Notes: generated from the letters alone by a model not told the origin. Positions 7,235 to 15,899 are shown, numbered from the stretch's first letter. The stretch: 27,688 bases of DNA from JAJNBD01 sp964471475 (GCA_964471475.1 CAYYFQ010000027.1:1-27688); one strand, 5' to 3'. Made by a program: numbers and translations.

Positions 7235-8272
7235 ATGAAAAAATCTGATTTCAATTTTATACTTCCAGAAGCATTGATTGCTCGCTATCCTCTACTCAAT
7301 CGCACAGATAGCAAGTTGTTAGTGGGCAATCCTAATACGCCAAGCATTCAAAATTCGACTTTTAAAGCACTAGGTGAGTTTTTATACCCAGGTGACTTAT
7401 TGGTGTTTAACGACACTAAAGTGATTCCTGCACGACTTTATGCTGTTAAACCTACCGGAGGCAAAGTAGAAATTCTCATTGAACGCTTGCAAGATCAACA
7501 TCAGGCGCTCGTCCATTTAGGGAGTAATAAACCCATTAAAATTGGGCAACTCTTATTATTACCCGACAACTCAACCGCCATTGTTATCGATAAACAAAAT
7601 ATGCTTTATCGTTTACAGTTTGAAGCAAGCCAAGGAAGTGTATTAGAGCGTCTTTTTAAAATTGGCCACATGCCTTTACCTAACTATTTAAAACGAGCGG
7701 ATGAACCAGAAGATAGCGAGCGCTATCAAACGGTATATGCCAGACTCCATGGATCCGTTGCTGCTCCTACCGCCGGCCTCCATTTTGATGAAACCTTATT
7801 AGCACAATTAAAAGCGCGCGGGATTCTTTTTGCTTTCGTTAGCTTACATGTGGGAGCTGGCACTTTTATGCCTGTGCGTGTAGAAAATATCGAAGAACAT
7901 CAAATGCATCAAGAGTGGATGGAAATAAGTGCGGAGACTGTCAAGTTAATTACTCAAGTGAAGCAAAGCGGCAAAAAAGTAGTCGCAGTGGGCACTACGA
8001 GTGTGCGGTGCTTAGAATCAGCAGCTTTAGCATTGGGTCAATTACAACCTACGTGTGGTGAAACTAATATTTTTATTCGGCCCGGTTTTGATTTCAAAGT
8101 AGTGGATGCTTTGATAACCAATTTCCATTTTCCTGAATCCACCTTATTAATGCTTGTCTCTGCATTTGCCGGCGTCTCCTTTATACGAGAAGTTTATCAA
8201 CATGCCATTGATAACGCCTATCGCTTTTATAGTTATGGGGATAGCTCCTTATTATTAAGGGGACCTCTATAA
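7235..8272 (+). CDS. queA: S-adenosylmethionine:tRNA ribosyltransferase-isomerase QueA
   Basis: Transfers and isomerises the ribosyl part of AdoMet onto preQ1-modified tRNA to form epoxyqueuosine at the wobble base (34) of GUN-anticodon tRNAs. The 345-residue protein is full length. Family stretches are clear: LPEALIARYPL near the N-terminus, GDLLVFNDTKVIPARL, LPNYLKR, YQTVYA followed by GSVAAPTAGLHF, VSLHVGAGTF, and the C-terminal LITNFHFPESTLLMLVSAFAG. The start has no strong Shine-Dalgarno sequence. The usual partner tgt is not adjacent here; the gene stands alone, divergent from the sugar operon and convergent with scpB. Confidence 0.95.
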   Translation: MKKSDFNFILPEALIARYPLLNRTDSKLLVGNPNTPSIQNSTFKALGEFLYPGDLLVFNDTKVIPARLYAVKPTGGKVEILIERLQDQHQALVHLGSNKPIKIGQLLLLPDNSTAIVIDKQNMLYRLQFEASQGSVLERLFKIGHMPLPNYLKRADEPEDSERYQTVYARLHGSVAAPTAGLHFDETLLAQLKARGILFAFVSLHVGAGTFMPVRVENIEEHQMHQEWMEISAETVKLITQVKQSGKKVVAVGTTSVRCLESAALALGQLQPTCGETNIFIRPGFDFKVVDALITNFHFPESTLLMLVSAFAGVSFIREVYQHAIDNAYRFYSYGDSSLLLRGPL

Positions 8273-8404
8273 AGTAACTAGTCACTCTATAAATTGCTCT
8301 TTTGCGCGATAATTTTAAATGCTCATTTATTCAAATATAAACTCCGCTTTACAATTCTCCTGCGCCTTGTCCTCGCGCAAAATTTCTAATTTATAAAGCT
8401 CCCC

Positions 8405-8971
8405 TTAAGGAGCTAAGGTATCTTCAGGACCACCCAAACTTTGCAAATCTAACAAACTAGGTAATTCTTGCAAATTTTTTAAATTAAAGTAATCTAAAAA
8501 AAAGGGGGTGGTGGCATACAAACTAGGGCGACCTGGTACTTCACGCTGCCCAACAACTCTGACCCATTCTTGCTCCATCAATGTCTTTACAATCTGGGTA
8601 CTTACGCTCACACCACGAATTTCTTCAATTTCAGCACGTGTCACTGGTTGCCGATACGCAATTATCGCGAGAGTTTCCATCAAAGCACGCGAATGACGAG
8701 TGGGTCTTTCTTCCCATAATTTATTCACCCATGCACCAAATTCAGGACGTACTTGAAAACAATAACCGGTGGCGACTTCTTTTAATTGCGTTGGACGGGT
8801 TTGATAATCTTCAATTAACTCAGCTAAGGTTTGCTTAATTTCCCCTTTACTTGGCTGCCCTTCTTCCTGCTCAAATAAAGATTGCAAACGCTCTATATTC
8901 AGTGGTTCACCTGCTGCAAATAAAGCCGCCTCTAAAATATTTTTTAATGAAATCGGTAGATTCGTTGACAT
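8405..8971 (-). CDS. scpB: segregation and condensation protein B (ScpB)
   Basis: ScpB is the winged-helix kleisin partner of SMC-ScpA in chromosome condensation. The body (about 188 residues) shows the ScpB pattern LKNILEAALFAAGEPLNIERLQSLF, then LKEVATGYCFQVRPEF, ALMETLAIIAYRQPVTRAEIEEIRGVSV and GRPSLYATTPFFLDYFNLKNLQELP. Three starts are possible in frame: TTG 8995, ATG 8983 and ATG 8971. The last has a GGAAAA about 8 bases upstream and begins MSTNLPISLKN, so I prefer it. scpA, which often precedes scpB, is not next to it. Convergent with queA, divergent from the lipoprotein gene. Confidence 0.9.
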   Translation of the reverse strand: MSTNLPISLKNILEAALFAAGEPLNIERLQSLFEQEEGQPSKGEIKQTLAELIEDYQTRPTQLKEVATGYCFQVRPEFGAWVNKLWEERPTRHSRALMETLAIIAYRQPVTRAEIEEIRGVSVSTQIVKTLMEQEWVRVVGQREVPGRPSLYATTPFFLDYFNLKNLQELPSLLDLQSLGGPEDTLAP

Positions 8972-9071
8972 AAAATTTTCCATAGTATTAAGCAAGTAGA
9001 AGGGATTATAAAGTATTAATAAAAGTCAGACAAAACATATCTTTTCAGATGATTATTCGTAGCTTACTCTA

Positions 9072-9183
9072 AGCTTGTGACACCCAGTAAAGTTGAGCGG
9101 GTTTCTGAAGCATGGATGCTGAAGTAAAGCCTACAAGGATGTACCTGTAGCGTCCCGCGAGACTTTACTGGGTGTCACAAGCT
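9072..9183. repeat. 112-base inverted-repeat element (MITE-like)
   Basis: Arms 9072-9093 and 9162-9183 are perfect 22-base inverted copies beginning AGCTTGTGACACCCAG. After three mismatches the stem resumes (GCGGG with CCCGC), and the centre holds a weaker hairpin CTACA/TGTAG. No open frame is inside. The shape suggests a non-autonomous mobile repeat between the divergent scpB and lipoprotein genes. No clear target duplication was found, and no second copy is in the window. Confidence 0.65.
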
Positions 9184-9197
9184 ATATTCAGATTTCA

Positions 9198-9211
9198 CAG
9201 ATAATTATCTG
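9198..9211. promoter_or_regulatory. 14-base palindrome, candidate operator
   Basis: CAGATAATTATCTG is self-complementary and lies 34 bases before the -35 box of the lipoprotein promoter. TTCAGAT half-sites recur at 9187-9193 and, on the other side of the 112-base element, TTTCAGATGATTAT at 9043-9056 is an inverted copy of 9201-9214 with one mismatch. Repetition around two divergent promoters suggests binding of a dimeric regulator. Confidence 0.4.
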
Positions 9212-9244
9212 AAAGAGTGTAGTATAAAGAAAATATCGAGCAAT

Positions 9245-9273
9245 TTGCACATCGCAAAAAAGTTATGTTATAA
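9245..9273 (+). promoter_or_regulatory. sigma-70-type promoter of the lipoprotein gene
   Basis: TTGCAC (9245-9250) and TTATAA (9268-9273) are 17 bases apart, close to consensus, and 36 bases ahead of ATG 9310. This predicts a leader of roughly 25-30 bases containing the AGGA ribosome-binding site. Confidence 0.6.
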
Positions 9274-9309
9274 GAGTATCGTCATTTTTAAAATCATATA
9301 GGAACTTCA

Positions 9310-9552
9310 ATGAAAAAATTTAAATCACTAGGTATTTTAACTTTATCAGCAAGCATTTTATTATCAGGATGTGCTGGTATGGGCAAAGACCAAACGATTG
9401 GTACAGTAGCGGGTGCCGCAGGTGGTGCTGCATTAGGAAGCTTAGTGGGTAATGGCACTGGCAGAACAGTAGCGATGGTTGCGGGTGCCGGCTTAGGTGC
9501 TTTAGCTGGTAGCTCTCTCGGTAAGTCAATGGATAATAAAAATCAGCAGTAA
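9310..9552 (+). CDS. glycine-zipper lipoprotein (OsmB/17-kDa antigen-like)
   Basis: An 80-residue exported lipoprotein. Residues 1-20 are a signal peptide ending in the lipobox LLSG-C, with lipidated Cys21. The mature part is almost entirely a glycine-zipper pair: TVAGAAGGAALGSLVGNGTGRTV and then VAGAGLGALAGSSLGKSM, two helices with small residues every fourth position, as in the Rick_17kDa_Anti/OsmB group. Such proteins sit in the envelope; roles in osmotic stress and outer-membrane stability are known for relatives. AGGA sits 6 bases before the ATG. Expressed from its own promoter. Confidence 0.85.
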   Translation: MKKFKSLGILTLSASILLSGCAGMGKDQTIGTVAGAAGGAALGSLVGNGTGRTVAMVAGAGLGALAGSSLGKSMDNKNQQ

Positions 9553-9633
9553 AACTTTTTCTCGTTTTCATCAAGGATGAGGAATGGGGAAGATCTCTTC
9601 ATACACGACAAAACTCAAATGCATCTTAAATAT

Positions 9634-9662
9634 ATCACCTCTTTCCTTGTGGAAGAGGTGAT
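9634..9662. terminator. hairpin after the lipoprotein gene
   Basis: ATCACCTCTT (9634-9643) pairs exactly with 9653-9662 around a 9-base loop. It lies 82 bases after the lipoprotein stop and before the MFS gene. No T-run follows on the plus strand, so it may act only weakly or stabilise the 3' end of the mRNA. Confidence 0.35.
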
Positions 9663-9759
9663 TAGTAGCTCTATAATACATAGCAAAGACCTATTTCTTT
9701 TATTTGCTAATTACTACCGCTTAGTTTAAAATTCTTGCGATCATTTCACGAGAAATTTT

Positions 9760-11070
9760 ATGGACGCCATCTCTTCATTTCAAGAACATCATCATTTTCG
9801 TCGGTGGTTTGTCATTTTATCGGCTTCCCTCTTTTTTCTTTATGAATTTATTCAATTGCATATGTTTAATGCTATTCATAATGACTTAATGCAAGCCTTT
9901 AGCGTAAACGCAAGCCAGCTGAGTAATCTCTCCGCGATGTATTTATATGCTGACGTATTATTTCTTTTCCCGGCAGGTATGATTTTAGATCGTATGTCTA
10001 CGCGCAAAGTCATTATTACCGCTATGTTAATTTGTATTATTGCTACGGCGGGCTTCGCGTTCTCTACACAATATTGGCAAGCGGCTTCCTTTCATTTTCT
10101 TGCAGGCATAGGGAATGCTTTCTGTTTTTTAAGTTGTATTCGGCTGGCATCCCGCTGGTTCCCAAGTAAAATGCTTGCTTTCGTGACAGGATTAATTGTG
10201 ACCTTTGCTTTTCTTGGTGGGCTTGCCGCTCAAATCCCTCTGACCTTATTAACGCATCATTTTCCTTGGCGACATATTATTTTGCTTAATGTAGGGTTAG
10301 GAATCATTATCTTAGCCAGCATTTGCTTGTTTGTGCGTGATTTCCCGAAAGGTTACATCGTACAATTCGAACGCCAGCAGAAACAACTCTCTTCATTGGG
10401 AGTTTGGCACAGCATTGTGGCGGCTTTTGACAATAAACAAAATTGGTTGGGGGGTATTTACACAAGCCTCATGAATTTACCTATCATGATCCTCTGTGCT
10501 TTATGGGGAAATATGTACTTGCAACAAATTCACCATGTGACCGATGTGGAAGCGTCTGGTATTGCCTCGATGCTACTCATCGGTTCCATGATTGGTTGTC
10601 CTCTTCTTGGGTTCTGGTCCGACAACATTGGGTTAAGGAAAATGCCCATGATTATTGGCGCCATTTTCTCGCTCATTATTGCTGTGATTTTAGTTTATGC
10701 ACAAAATCTTTCTTTTGGAGCATTAGCTTTGCTGTTTTTTCTAATTGGATTTTTTACTAGTACACAAGTTATTGCTTATCCTCTTATCAGTGAAAGTAAC
10801 AATCGCATTATTAGCAGCACCGCACTGGCTATTGCTTCTATCATTATTATGGGGGGAGCTGCCATTGGGCAAAACCTATTTGGCATCATTATGGACCATT
10901 TTTCTACCGGCGCAATTGCCAATGGTCTCCATGTCTATCCTAACGCAGCACTTGAAAAGGCGATGCTTTTATTCCCTATCACCTTATTCATTGCCTTAAT
11001 TGTGGCAAGTTTTACACGTGAAACACATTGTCGAGAAATCAATACACATAATCAAACCACTTTGGAGTAA
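9760..11070 (+). CDS. MFS transporter, Pht-like or NNP-like
   Basis: A 436-residue inner-membrane transporter with about 12 spans in two six-helix halves. The loop 2-3 motif is degenerate (GMILDRMSTRKV); helices 4-5 contain GIGNAFCFLSCIRLASRWFP and then FAFLGGLAAQIPL. The second half repeats the fold, with LLGFWSDNIGLRKMP as its own loop motif. Length and layout resemble the phagosomal transporters (Pht) of Legionella and relatives, which import amino acids or nucleosides inside host vacuoles, but general MFS transporters look similar. The substrate cannot be told. It ends 5 bases before the ppiB start, so the two genes are likely co-transcribed. Confidence 0.8.
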   Translation: MDAISSFQEHHHFRRWFVILSASLFFLYEFIQLHMFNAIHNDLMQAFSVNASQLSNLSAMYLYADVLFLFPAGMILDRMSTRKVIITAMLICIIATAGFAFSTQYWQAASFHFLAGIGNAFCFLSCIRLASRWFPSKMLAFVTGLIVTFAFLGGLAAQIPLTLLTHHFPWRHIILLNVGLGIIILASICLFVRDFPKGYIVQFERQQKQLSSLGVWHSIVAAFDNKQNWLGGIYTSLMNLPIMILCALWGNMYLQQIHHVTDVEASGIASMLLIGSMIGCPLLGFWSDNIGLRKMPMIIGAIFSLIIAVILVYAQNLSFGALALLFFLIGFFTSTQVIAYPLISESNNRIISSTALAIASIIIMGGAAIGQNLFGIIMDHFSTGAIANGLHVYPNAALEKAMLLFPITLFIALIVASFTRETHCREINTHNQTTLE

Positions 11071-11075
11071 TCAAC

Positions 11076-11579
11076 ATGAACGCGAAAGTAAAATTAACAA
11101 CAAATTTAGGCGATATTATTATTGAAGTCGATGAAAAAGCGGCACCTGAAACTGCAACGAATTTTTTAAATTTAGTCAACTCAGGTTTTTATGACGGCAC
11201 TATTTTTCATCGTGTCATTGAAAATTTTATGATTCAAGGTGGTGGCTTTACTAAAGAGATGGAACAAAAAATCGCCCCCCAAAAAATCTCTAATGAAGCG
11301 GATAATGGTCTTCATAATTTACGCGGCAGTGTAGCTATGGCACGCACTTCAGACCCTCATTCAGCGAGCTCACAATTTTTTATTAATGTGGTAGACAATC
11401 ACTTTTTAAACTATCGCGCCAAAACTTTAGATGGATGGGGATATTGCGTATTCGGCAAAGTGGTAGATGGCATGGCAGCTGTCGACAAAATCAAAAAACT
11501 AAAAACCTCTCATCAGCATGGTCATCAAGATGTCCCCATCGACACTGCCATTATTGAAAAAGCTATAGTGGTGAAGTAG
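11076..11579 (+). CDS. ppiB: peptidyl-prolyl cis-trans isomerase, cyclophilin (PpiB)
   Basis: A 167-residue cyclophilin with the catalytic and cyclosporin-site signatures in order: IFHRVIENFMIQGGGF (catalytic Arg in FHR), GSVAMARTSDPHSASSQFFINV (with the QFF element) and WGYCVFGKVVDGM. There is no signal peptide, so it is cytoplasmic. It catalyses Xaa-Pro isomerisation during folding. It lies 5 bases after the MFS transporter and 94 bases before icmP, which begins a separate transcription unit. In L. pneumophila icmQ occupies the place before icmP; here that gene is absent. Confidence 0.94.
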   Translation: MNAKVKLTTNLGDIIIEVDEKAAPETATNFLNLVNSGFYDGTIFHRVIENFMIQGGGFTKEMEQKIAPQKISNEADNGLHNLRGSVAMARTSDPHSASSQFFINVVDNHFLNYRAKTLDGWGYCVFGKVVDGMAAVDKIKKLKTSHQHGHQDVPIDTAIIEKAIVVK

Positions 11580-11582
11580 TTA

Positions 11583-11648
11583 GCATATTGGCACTCCCCA
11601 TGCAATATGCTACATTACCAAACTAGGGCGTGTTGACAGTTCGCCCTA
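11583..11648. promoter_or_regulatory. two hairpins in the ppiB-icmP gap
   Basis: GCATATTG (11583-11590) pairs with CAATATGC (11603-11610), just after the ppiB stop, and may end that transcript although no T-run follows. TAGGGCG (11624-11630) pairs with CGCCCTA (11642-11648), with TTGACA in its loop. The word AGGGCGYGTTGACA recurs after prlC at 19964. The second hairpin lies 25 bases before icmP and could be part of its promoter or leader. Confidence 0.35.
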
Positions 11649-11673
11649 AACGGACAACAAGGAGAACTGCGCT

Positions 11674-12807
11674 ATGCCTCCTGCTCAGCAAGGTGGTCAA
11701 GGTACCGATGAAAACGCCACAATATGGCTCGCGGCGCTCACTATTGTAGCTTTAGTAGGAATTTGGTTTCTAGCCCATCAATGGATTAGTTTCTTTTTTC
11801 TAAAGTTGAAATTACTCGAATTGCAATTAATTACTCCTTTTACACATCGTTATGCCAATTTGCACTCTTGGCTTCAACAACTTTCTTTTGAAAATGCTGC
11901 TGACTTAAACCTTGTTGTACTTGGCAACATAGGTAATCAGGTAGGAACGATTTTGCGTTATCCTTTTGCAGGTTTATTGTTATTATGTGCGCTGTGGTTA
12001 TTTTTTGGCGATATCTTGGCTCAATATCGGCACACGTACACCATGAATAGGCTTGCTGAAACTGAACAGCGCGAATGGCCACAAATTACTCCTATCGTTC
12101 CACTTAACCTCATTGATGTACCTCTTGATGAAGGGCCTTGGGCAATGGCCATGAACCCCATGCATTTTGCAAAAAAATACAAGCTATTATCTATTGAAAA
12201 ACAATTACCTACTGAAGAACAACTCAGCAATGCCATTAAACATAAAGTCACGATCAAACGTTTGCAGGCGAAACAAGTATTTTTAATGCAACTTGGGAAC
12301 TATTGGCATGGGGTTGATCATCTTCCTATGCATTTTCGTGCATTGTTTGCGATGTTTGCAGCCAAAGCACATGGTGATGCTACGTCTGTGATATCATTAA
12401 ATAATCAAATTGCCGTTAGTGCATCCAAAACAAACTGGAAAAATATTAATTTTAATGGAGTAGATGAATTATTAAAAAAATATTTCAAAGAGAAAGATGT
12501 TCAAAAAGTTATCACGCGTCATGCTTTTGTTTATACTGTGATGGCAGCAATGTTAGAATTAGCAAGACAAAGCGGCGTTTATGCCTCTGCCGATTTTTTA
12601 TGGTTAAAGCCTCTTGATCGACGATTATGGTACATCTTAAATAATGTAGGCCGTAAAACAGCTTTTTCAGAGGTAGGCGGTATTTTTGCTCATCTAAATG
12701 CAGAAATGATGTATCAGCGTCCGATTTATGTGCCTATGATCGATGAGGCTATCGATGCTTTAGAAATTGCTTTGACTGAAATCTTATATAAAAGTGATGG
12801 GGATTAG
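11674..12807 (+). CDS. icmP: Dot/Icm type IVB secretion protein IcmP/DotM
   Basis: Inner-membrane partner of the DotL coupling ATPase; DotM helps form the type IV coupling complex and, in L. pneumophila, binds acidic (Glu-rich) C-terminal secretion signals of effectors. The 377-residue protein has two hydrophobic segments (about residues 15-45 and 94-115), followed by a large cytoplasmic domain beginning RLAETEQREWPQITPIVPLNLIDVPLDEGPWAMAMNPMHFA, which is characteristic of the family. Length matches the family (about 375). Start ATG 11674 is preceded by AAGGAG. First gene of a five-gene dot/icm run; 4 bases separate it from icmO. Confidence 0.93.
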   Translation: MPPAQQGGQGTDENATIWLAALTIVALVGIWFLAHQWISFFFLKLKLLELQLITPFTHRYANLHSWLQQLSFENAADLNLVVLGNIGNQVGTILRYPFAGLLLLCALWLFFGDILAQYRHTYTMNRLAETEQREWPQITPIVPLNLIDVPLDEGPWAMAMNPMHFAKKYKLLSIEKQLPTEEQLSNAIKHKVTIKRLQAKQVFLMQLGNYWHGVDHLPMHFRALFAMFAAKAHGDATSVISLNNQIAVSASKTNWKNINFNGVDELLKKYFKEKDVQKVITRHAFVYTVMAAMLELARQSGVYASADFLWLKPLDRRLWYILNNVGRKTAFSEVGGIFAHLNAEMMYQRPIYVPMIDEAIDALEIALTEILYKSDGD

Positions 12808-12811
12808 TTAA

Positions 12812-15193
12812 ATGATCCGTGGTTTAGAAAGACATCATGAACAAGACTCGCAAAAGTTGTTGCGCGATACGCGCACACTAGGTCAACGTTTTTTTGATTT
12901 TTTTGATAACCCTGAGCATGTGGCTATGCTTGTTGGGGGACTCGGGATTGGTATCCTTTTTGTCCCTTTTGCTTTTGATTTAATTACTCTCGTCGGCATA
13001 TTTTTTGTCATTCTTTGCAAAAGTCGTAAAAGACGTCTGCCTTTTCGCATACCATTGCGCGCGCATGCAATTGATTATAATGATTTAATCCCAGGCACCA
13101 CCAAGCCCCGAGAATCTCGCGGCATTTATTTTTTTGGTAATGAACTTAAAACTAATGATGAATTGTGGTTTTCTAATGAAGACATGCGAACACACGTACT
13201 CATGTTTGGTTCAACCGGTAGTGGTAAAACAGAGGCTTTAATTTCCTTAGCTTTTAATGCGCTCGTACAAAGCAGTGGCTTCATTTATGTCGATGGTAAA
13301 GGGGACAATACTCTTTTTACTAAAATTTTCTCGATTTGTCGACGCATGGGGCGAGAAGATGATTTATTACTCATCAATTTTATGACGGGAGCTCGGGATA
13401 TCGTTGGCCCTCAAGAAAAACGCCTCTCCAATACCATGAACCCCTTTGCCCATGGTTCTTCTAGCATGTTAAGTCAGTTAATTGTCAGCTTAATGGATTC
13501 AGGTACCAGTGGAAATGCAGATGCAGACATGTGGAAAGGCCGTGCTATTACCTTTGTTGAAGCGCTAATGAAAATTTTAGTGTATATGCGAGATAAAGGG
13601 GATATCTTACTTGATGCTAACACCATTCGTAATTATTTTACTTTATCACGCATCGAATCTATGGTCGCCGATAAAATTTTTATTCGTGATAACCTAGAAC
13701 CTGTTAACATTCAGGATGTGCCGGATAATATTTTAGATCCTATTAAAAACTATTTAATCAACTTGCCTGGTTATGATTTCAACAAAAAAGGAAAGCAAGT
13801 TTCGCAAGTACTTGAGCAACACGGCTTTATTACCATGCAATTAACTCGAGTATTTGGTTCGCTCGCTGACGTCTATGGCCATATCATTCGTACTAACTTA
13901 CCTGAAGTGGACATGAAAGATGTGGTGTTAAACCGTCGCGTCTTAGTAGTGTTATTACCTGCTCTTGAAAAATCCCCTGACGAATTAGCAAACCTAGGCA
14001 AAATTATTGTGGCATCACTAAGGGCCATGATGGCTGCCGGCTTAGGTGAAGATGTAGAAGGCACCTATCACGAAGTTATTTTAAAAAAACCAACCAATGC
14101 TTTAACTCCCTATTTATGTATTTTAGACGAATATGGTTATTATGCTGTAAAAGGTTTTGCGGTCGTTCCAGCGCAAGCGCGCTCACTTGGTTTTTCAACA
14201 GTTTTTGCAGGCCAAGACTTACCTGCTTTTCAAAAAGCTTCTAAAGAAGAAGCTGCTTCCATTGGTGCTAATACTAACATTAAAATTGCCATGAAGTTGG
14301 AAGACCCTGTAGAAACCTGGGACTTCTTTAATAAAACAGCGGGTGAAAGTTATGTGACCAAAGTAGATTCTTTCCAAACACGTGCTGATACTGTCACCAA
14401 TACCTATGCTGATTCACGTAGTGCTTCCTCAGAAAAACGTCAACGTGTCGACTTATTAGATCTAAAAGAACAACGTGAAGGAGAGGCGCATCTCTTTTTC
14501 AAATCTAAAATTGTACGTATGCGTTTTTTCCATGCAAATCCTAAACCCACTAAAGAAATGCGGTTGAATCAATTTTTGAAAATCACCTACCCTCCTTTAC
14601 GTAAGTTAATTGATTTAGAAAAAGGAGTCATCAAATTACAAGAATTAAGTCATCAAGAAATTTTATTTAAACAGGTACCCGTTGAAAATGAAGAATTAAA
14701 CTGGATTGCTCATCACTTTCAACAAGCCGACATCACTCAGCCACTCCCAGCACTCGCGCAAGCTTTATTAACATCCTTACATGCTAAACTAAATAAATCG
14801 AAAGTCTCCGCAACATTTGATGTAACCACGGTGTTTAAAGAGCCGCTTAACATTTTCTTGCCCATGAAGCCTGCAAGTGCTACCGCAACGCATCTTTTAA
14901 TCAAAGATAAAGCAGCATTTATGGCGCCGTTGTTAATATATGCTAAAACTGTAGAATCTTTAGAGCTTATGGAAAGATTAACTGGAAAATCAGCACGTCT
15001 TGCAAGCACTGTGAGCAACGAATTGATGAAAGATCTACGTTTCAATACTCAATATCCACCCGCTAATTATCCTGTACAAGATGATTTTTTATTGATCAAT
15101 ACTATCGATGAGTTTTGCTTTAAAATAGAAGAAGCGCGTGTAGCGGCAGCTGCTGCTGCCGCTGCTTCTGGCGAAACTACGCCACCTAAATAA
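12812..15193 (+). CDS. icmO: Dot/Icm type IV coupling protein ATPase IcmO/DotL
   Basis: VirD4-type coupling ATPase that recruits effectors to the Dot/Icm channel. The 793-residue protein has a membrane hairpin near residues 37-69, the Walker A motif GSTGSGKT at 133-140, a Walker B-like strand LCILDEYGYY near residue 438, and a FAGQDLPAF segment after it. The C-terminal 200 residues correspond to the region that in L. pneumophila binds DotN, IcmS-IcmW and LvgA; here it ends in an eight-Ala run and a Pro/Thr tail. Length is close to L. pneumophila DotL (783). Translation is probably coupled to icmP through the 4-base gap. Confidence 0.95.
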   Translation: MIRGLERHHEQDSQKLLRDTRTLGQRFFDFFDNPEHVAMLVGGLGIGILFVPFAFDLITLVGIFFVILCKSRKRRLPFRIPLRAHAIDYNDLIPGTTKPRESRGIYFFGNELKTNDELWFSNEDMRTHVLMFGSTGSGKTEALISLAFNALVQSSGFIYVDGKGDNTLFTKIFSICRRMGREDDLLLINFMTGARDIVGPQEKRLSNTMNPFAHGSSSMLSQLIVSLMDSGTSGNADADMWKGRAITFVEALMKILVYMRDKGDILLDANTIRNYFTLSRIESMVADKIFIRDNLEPVNIQDVPDNILDPIKNYLINLPGYDFNKKGKQVSQVLEQHGFITMQLTRVFGSLADVYGHIIRTNLPEVDMKDVVLNRRVLVVLLPALEKSPDELANLGKIIVASLRAMMAAGLGEDVEGTYHEVILKKPTNALTPYLCILDEYGYYAVKGFAVVPAQARSLGFSTVFAGQDLPAFQKASKEEAASIGANTNIKIAMKLEDPVETWDFFNKTAGESYVTKVDSFQTRADTVTNTYADSRSASSEKRQRVDLLDLKEQREGEAHLFFKSKIVRMRFFHANPKPTKEMRLNQFLKITYPPLRKLIDLEKGVIKLQELSHQEILFKQVPVENEELNWIAHHFQQADITQPLPALAQALLTSLHAKLNKSKVSATFDVTTVFKEPLNIFLPMKPASATATHLLIKDKAAFMAPLLIYAKTVESLELMERLTGKSARLASTVSNELMKDLRFNTQYPPANYPVQDDFLLINTIDEFCFKIEEARVAAAAAAAASGETTPPK

Positions 15194-15209
15194 CTAGGAG
15201 TAAAAAGCA

Positions 15210-15899
15210 ATGATTAAAAAAACTTACTACGTACACGACAACCTATTAAATTGTGCTCCTACGACTCCCACCGCTGCGGTATCTCATCGTTGCTTTGCTA
15301 TGATGGGAGCTCTCCTGCACATCACCCGTTCTGCAATTATTGAAATTCGTCGTGTACGAATAAGTTATCTTTTATGTTGCATCGGGTGCTGTACCTTATT
15401 AAACGCATGCTCTTCCCCTCCTCCCCCAACTATTTTAAGCCAACATCAACAATATGAATATGACCAAGCCGTACAAGTGCGTCGCTTAATTATGAAAGTA
15501 CAAGATTTAGGAGCGCCCGTCTATGTACAAGGTGATACTTACCAAATTATTATCCCGACGGATAGGATGTTTAAGGGGCTCACCTCTCAGTTAAATCCAA
15601 CCCGTGGTCCCCTATTGCAAGCCATTGTCAATTTACTGAATGCCCAAAATATAGCAGCAATCCAAATTGATGGGTATACGAGTGCGCCAGGTTTTGAACA
15701 CACCACCATTAATAAAGAACAGCTTCGCTATTCCTTAACGCAAAGTTGGGGAAATAGTTTAATGGAGCAATTACGAGAAAATGGGCTTAAGGTCGGTTTA
15801 ATCACTGTCAATGCGCATGGGCAATGTGATAATATTGGCACGCTAAATGCTTACTCTAATCGAATTGAATTAAATTATCGAATTAGCCATGAAACTTAA
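15210..15899 (+). CDS. icmN: Dot/Icm lipoprotein IcmN/DotK, with a long N-terminal extension
   Basis: Outer-membrane lipoprotein of the Dot/Icm apparatus with an OmpA-like peptidoglycan-binding domain (about residues 100-226; DGYTSAPG and the C-terminal SNRIELNYRI are typical). Placement between icmO and icmM supports the call. The frame has 229 codons, about 40 more than L. pneumophila DotK. The hydrophobic signal core (SYLLCCIGCCTLLNAC) lies at residues 52-67, with lipidated Cys67, so the segment before the signal is unusually long and Cys-containing. ATG 15210 has a good AGGAG; the internal ATG at 15300 (Met31) would still leave a long n-region. Its end overlaps icmM by 11 bases. Confidence 0.88.
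   Translation: MIKKTYYVHDNLLNCAPTTPTAAVSHRCFAMMGALLHITRSAIIEIRRVRISYLLCCIGCCTLLNACSSPPPPTILSQHQQYEYDQAVQVRRLIMKVQDLGAPVYVQGDTYQIIIPTDRMFKGLTSQLNPTRGPLLQAIVNLLNAQNIAAIQIDGYTSAPGFEHTTINKEQLRYSLTQSWGNSLMEQLRENGLKVGLITVNAHGQCDNIGTLNAYSNRIELNYRISHET

Noticed and set aside
8972..8995. TTG start for scpB at 8995
   Set aside because: No Shine-Dalgarno sequence precedes it, and the ATG at 8971 has a better placed purine stretch and a start position typical for ScpB.
9634..9662. Strong intrinsic terminator
   Set aside because: The stem is good but no run of T follows on the plus strand, so only a weak call was kept.
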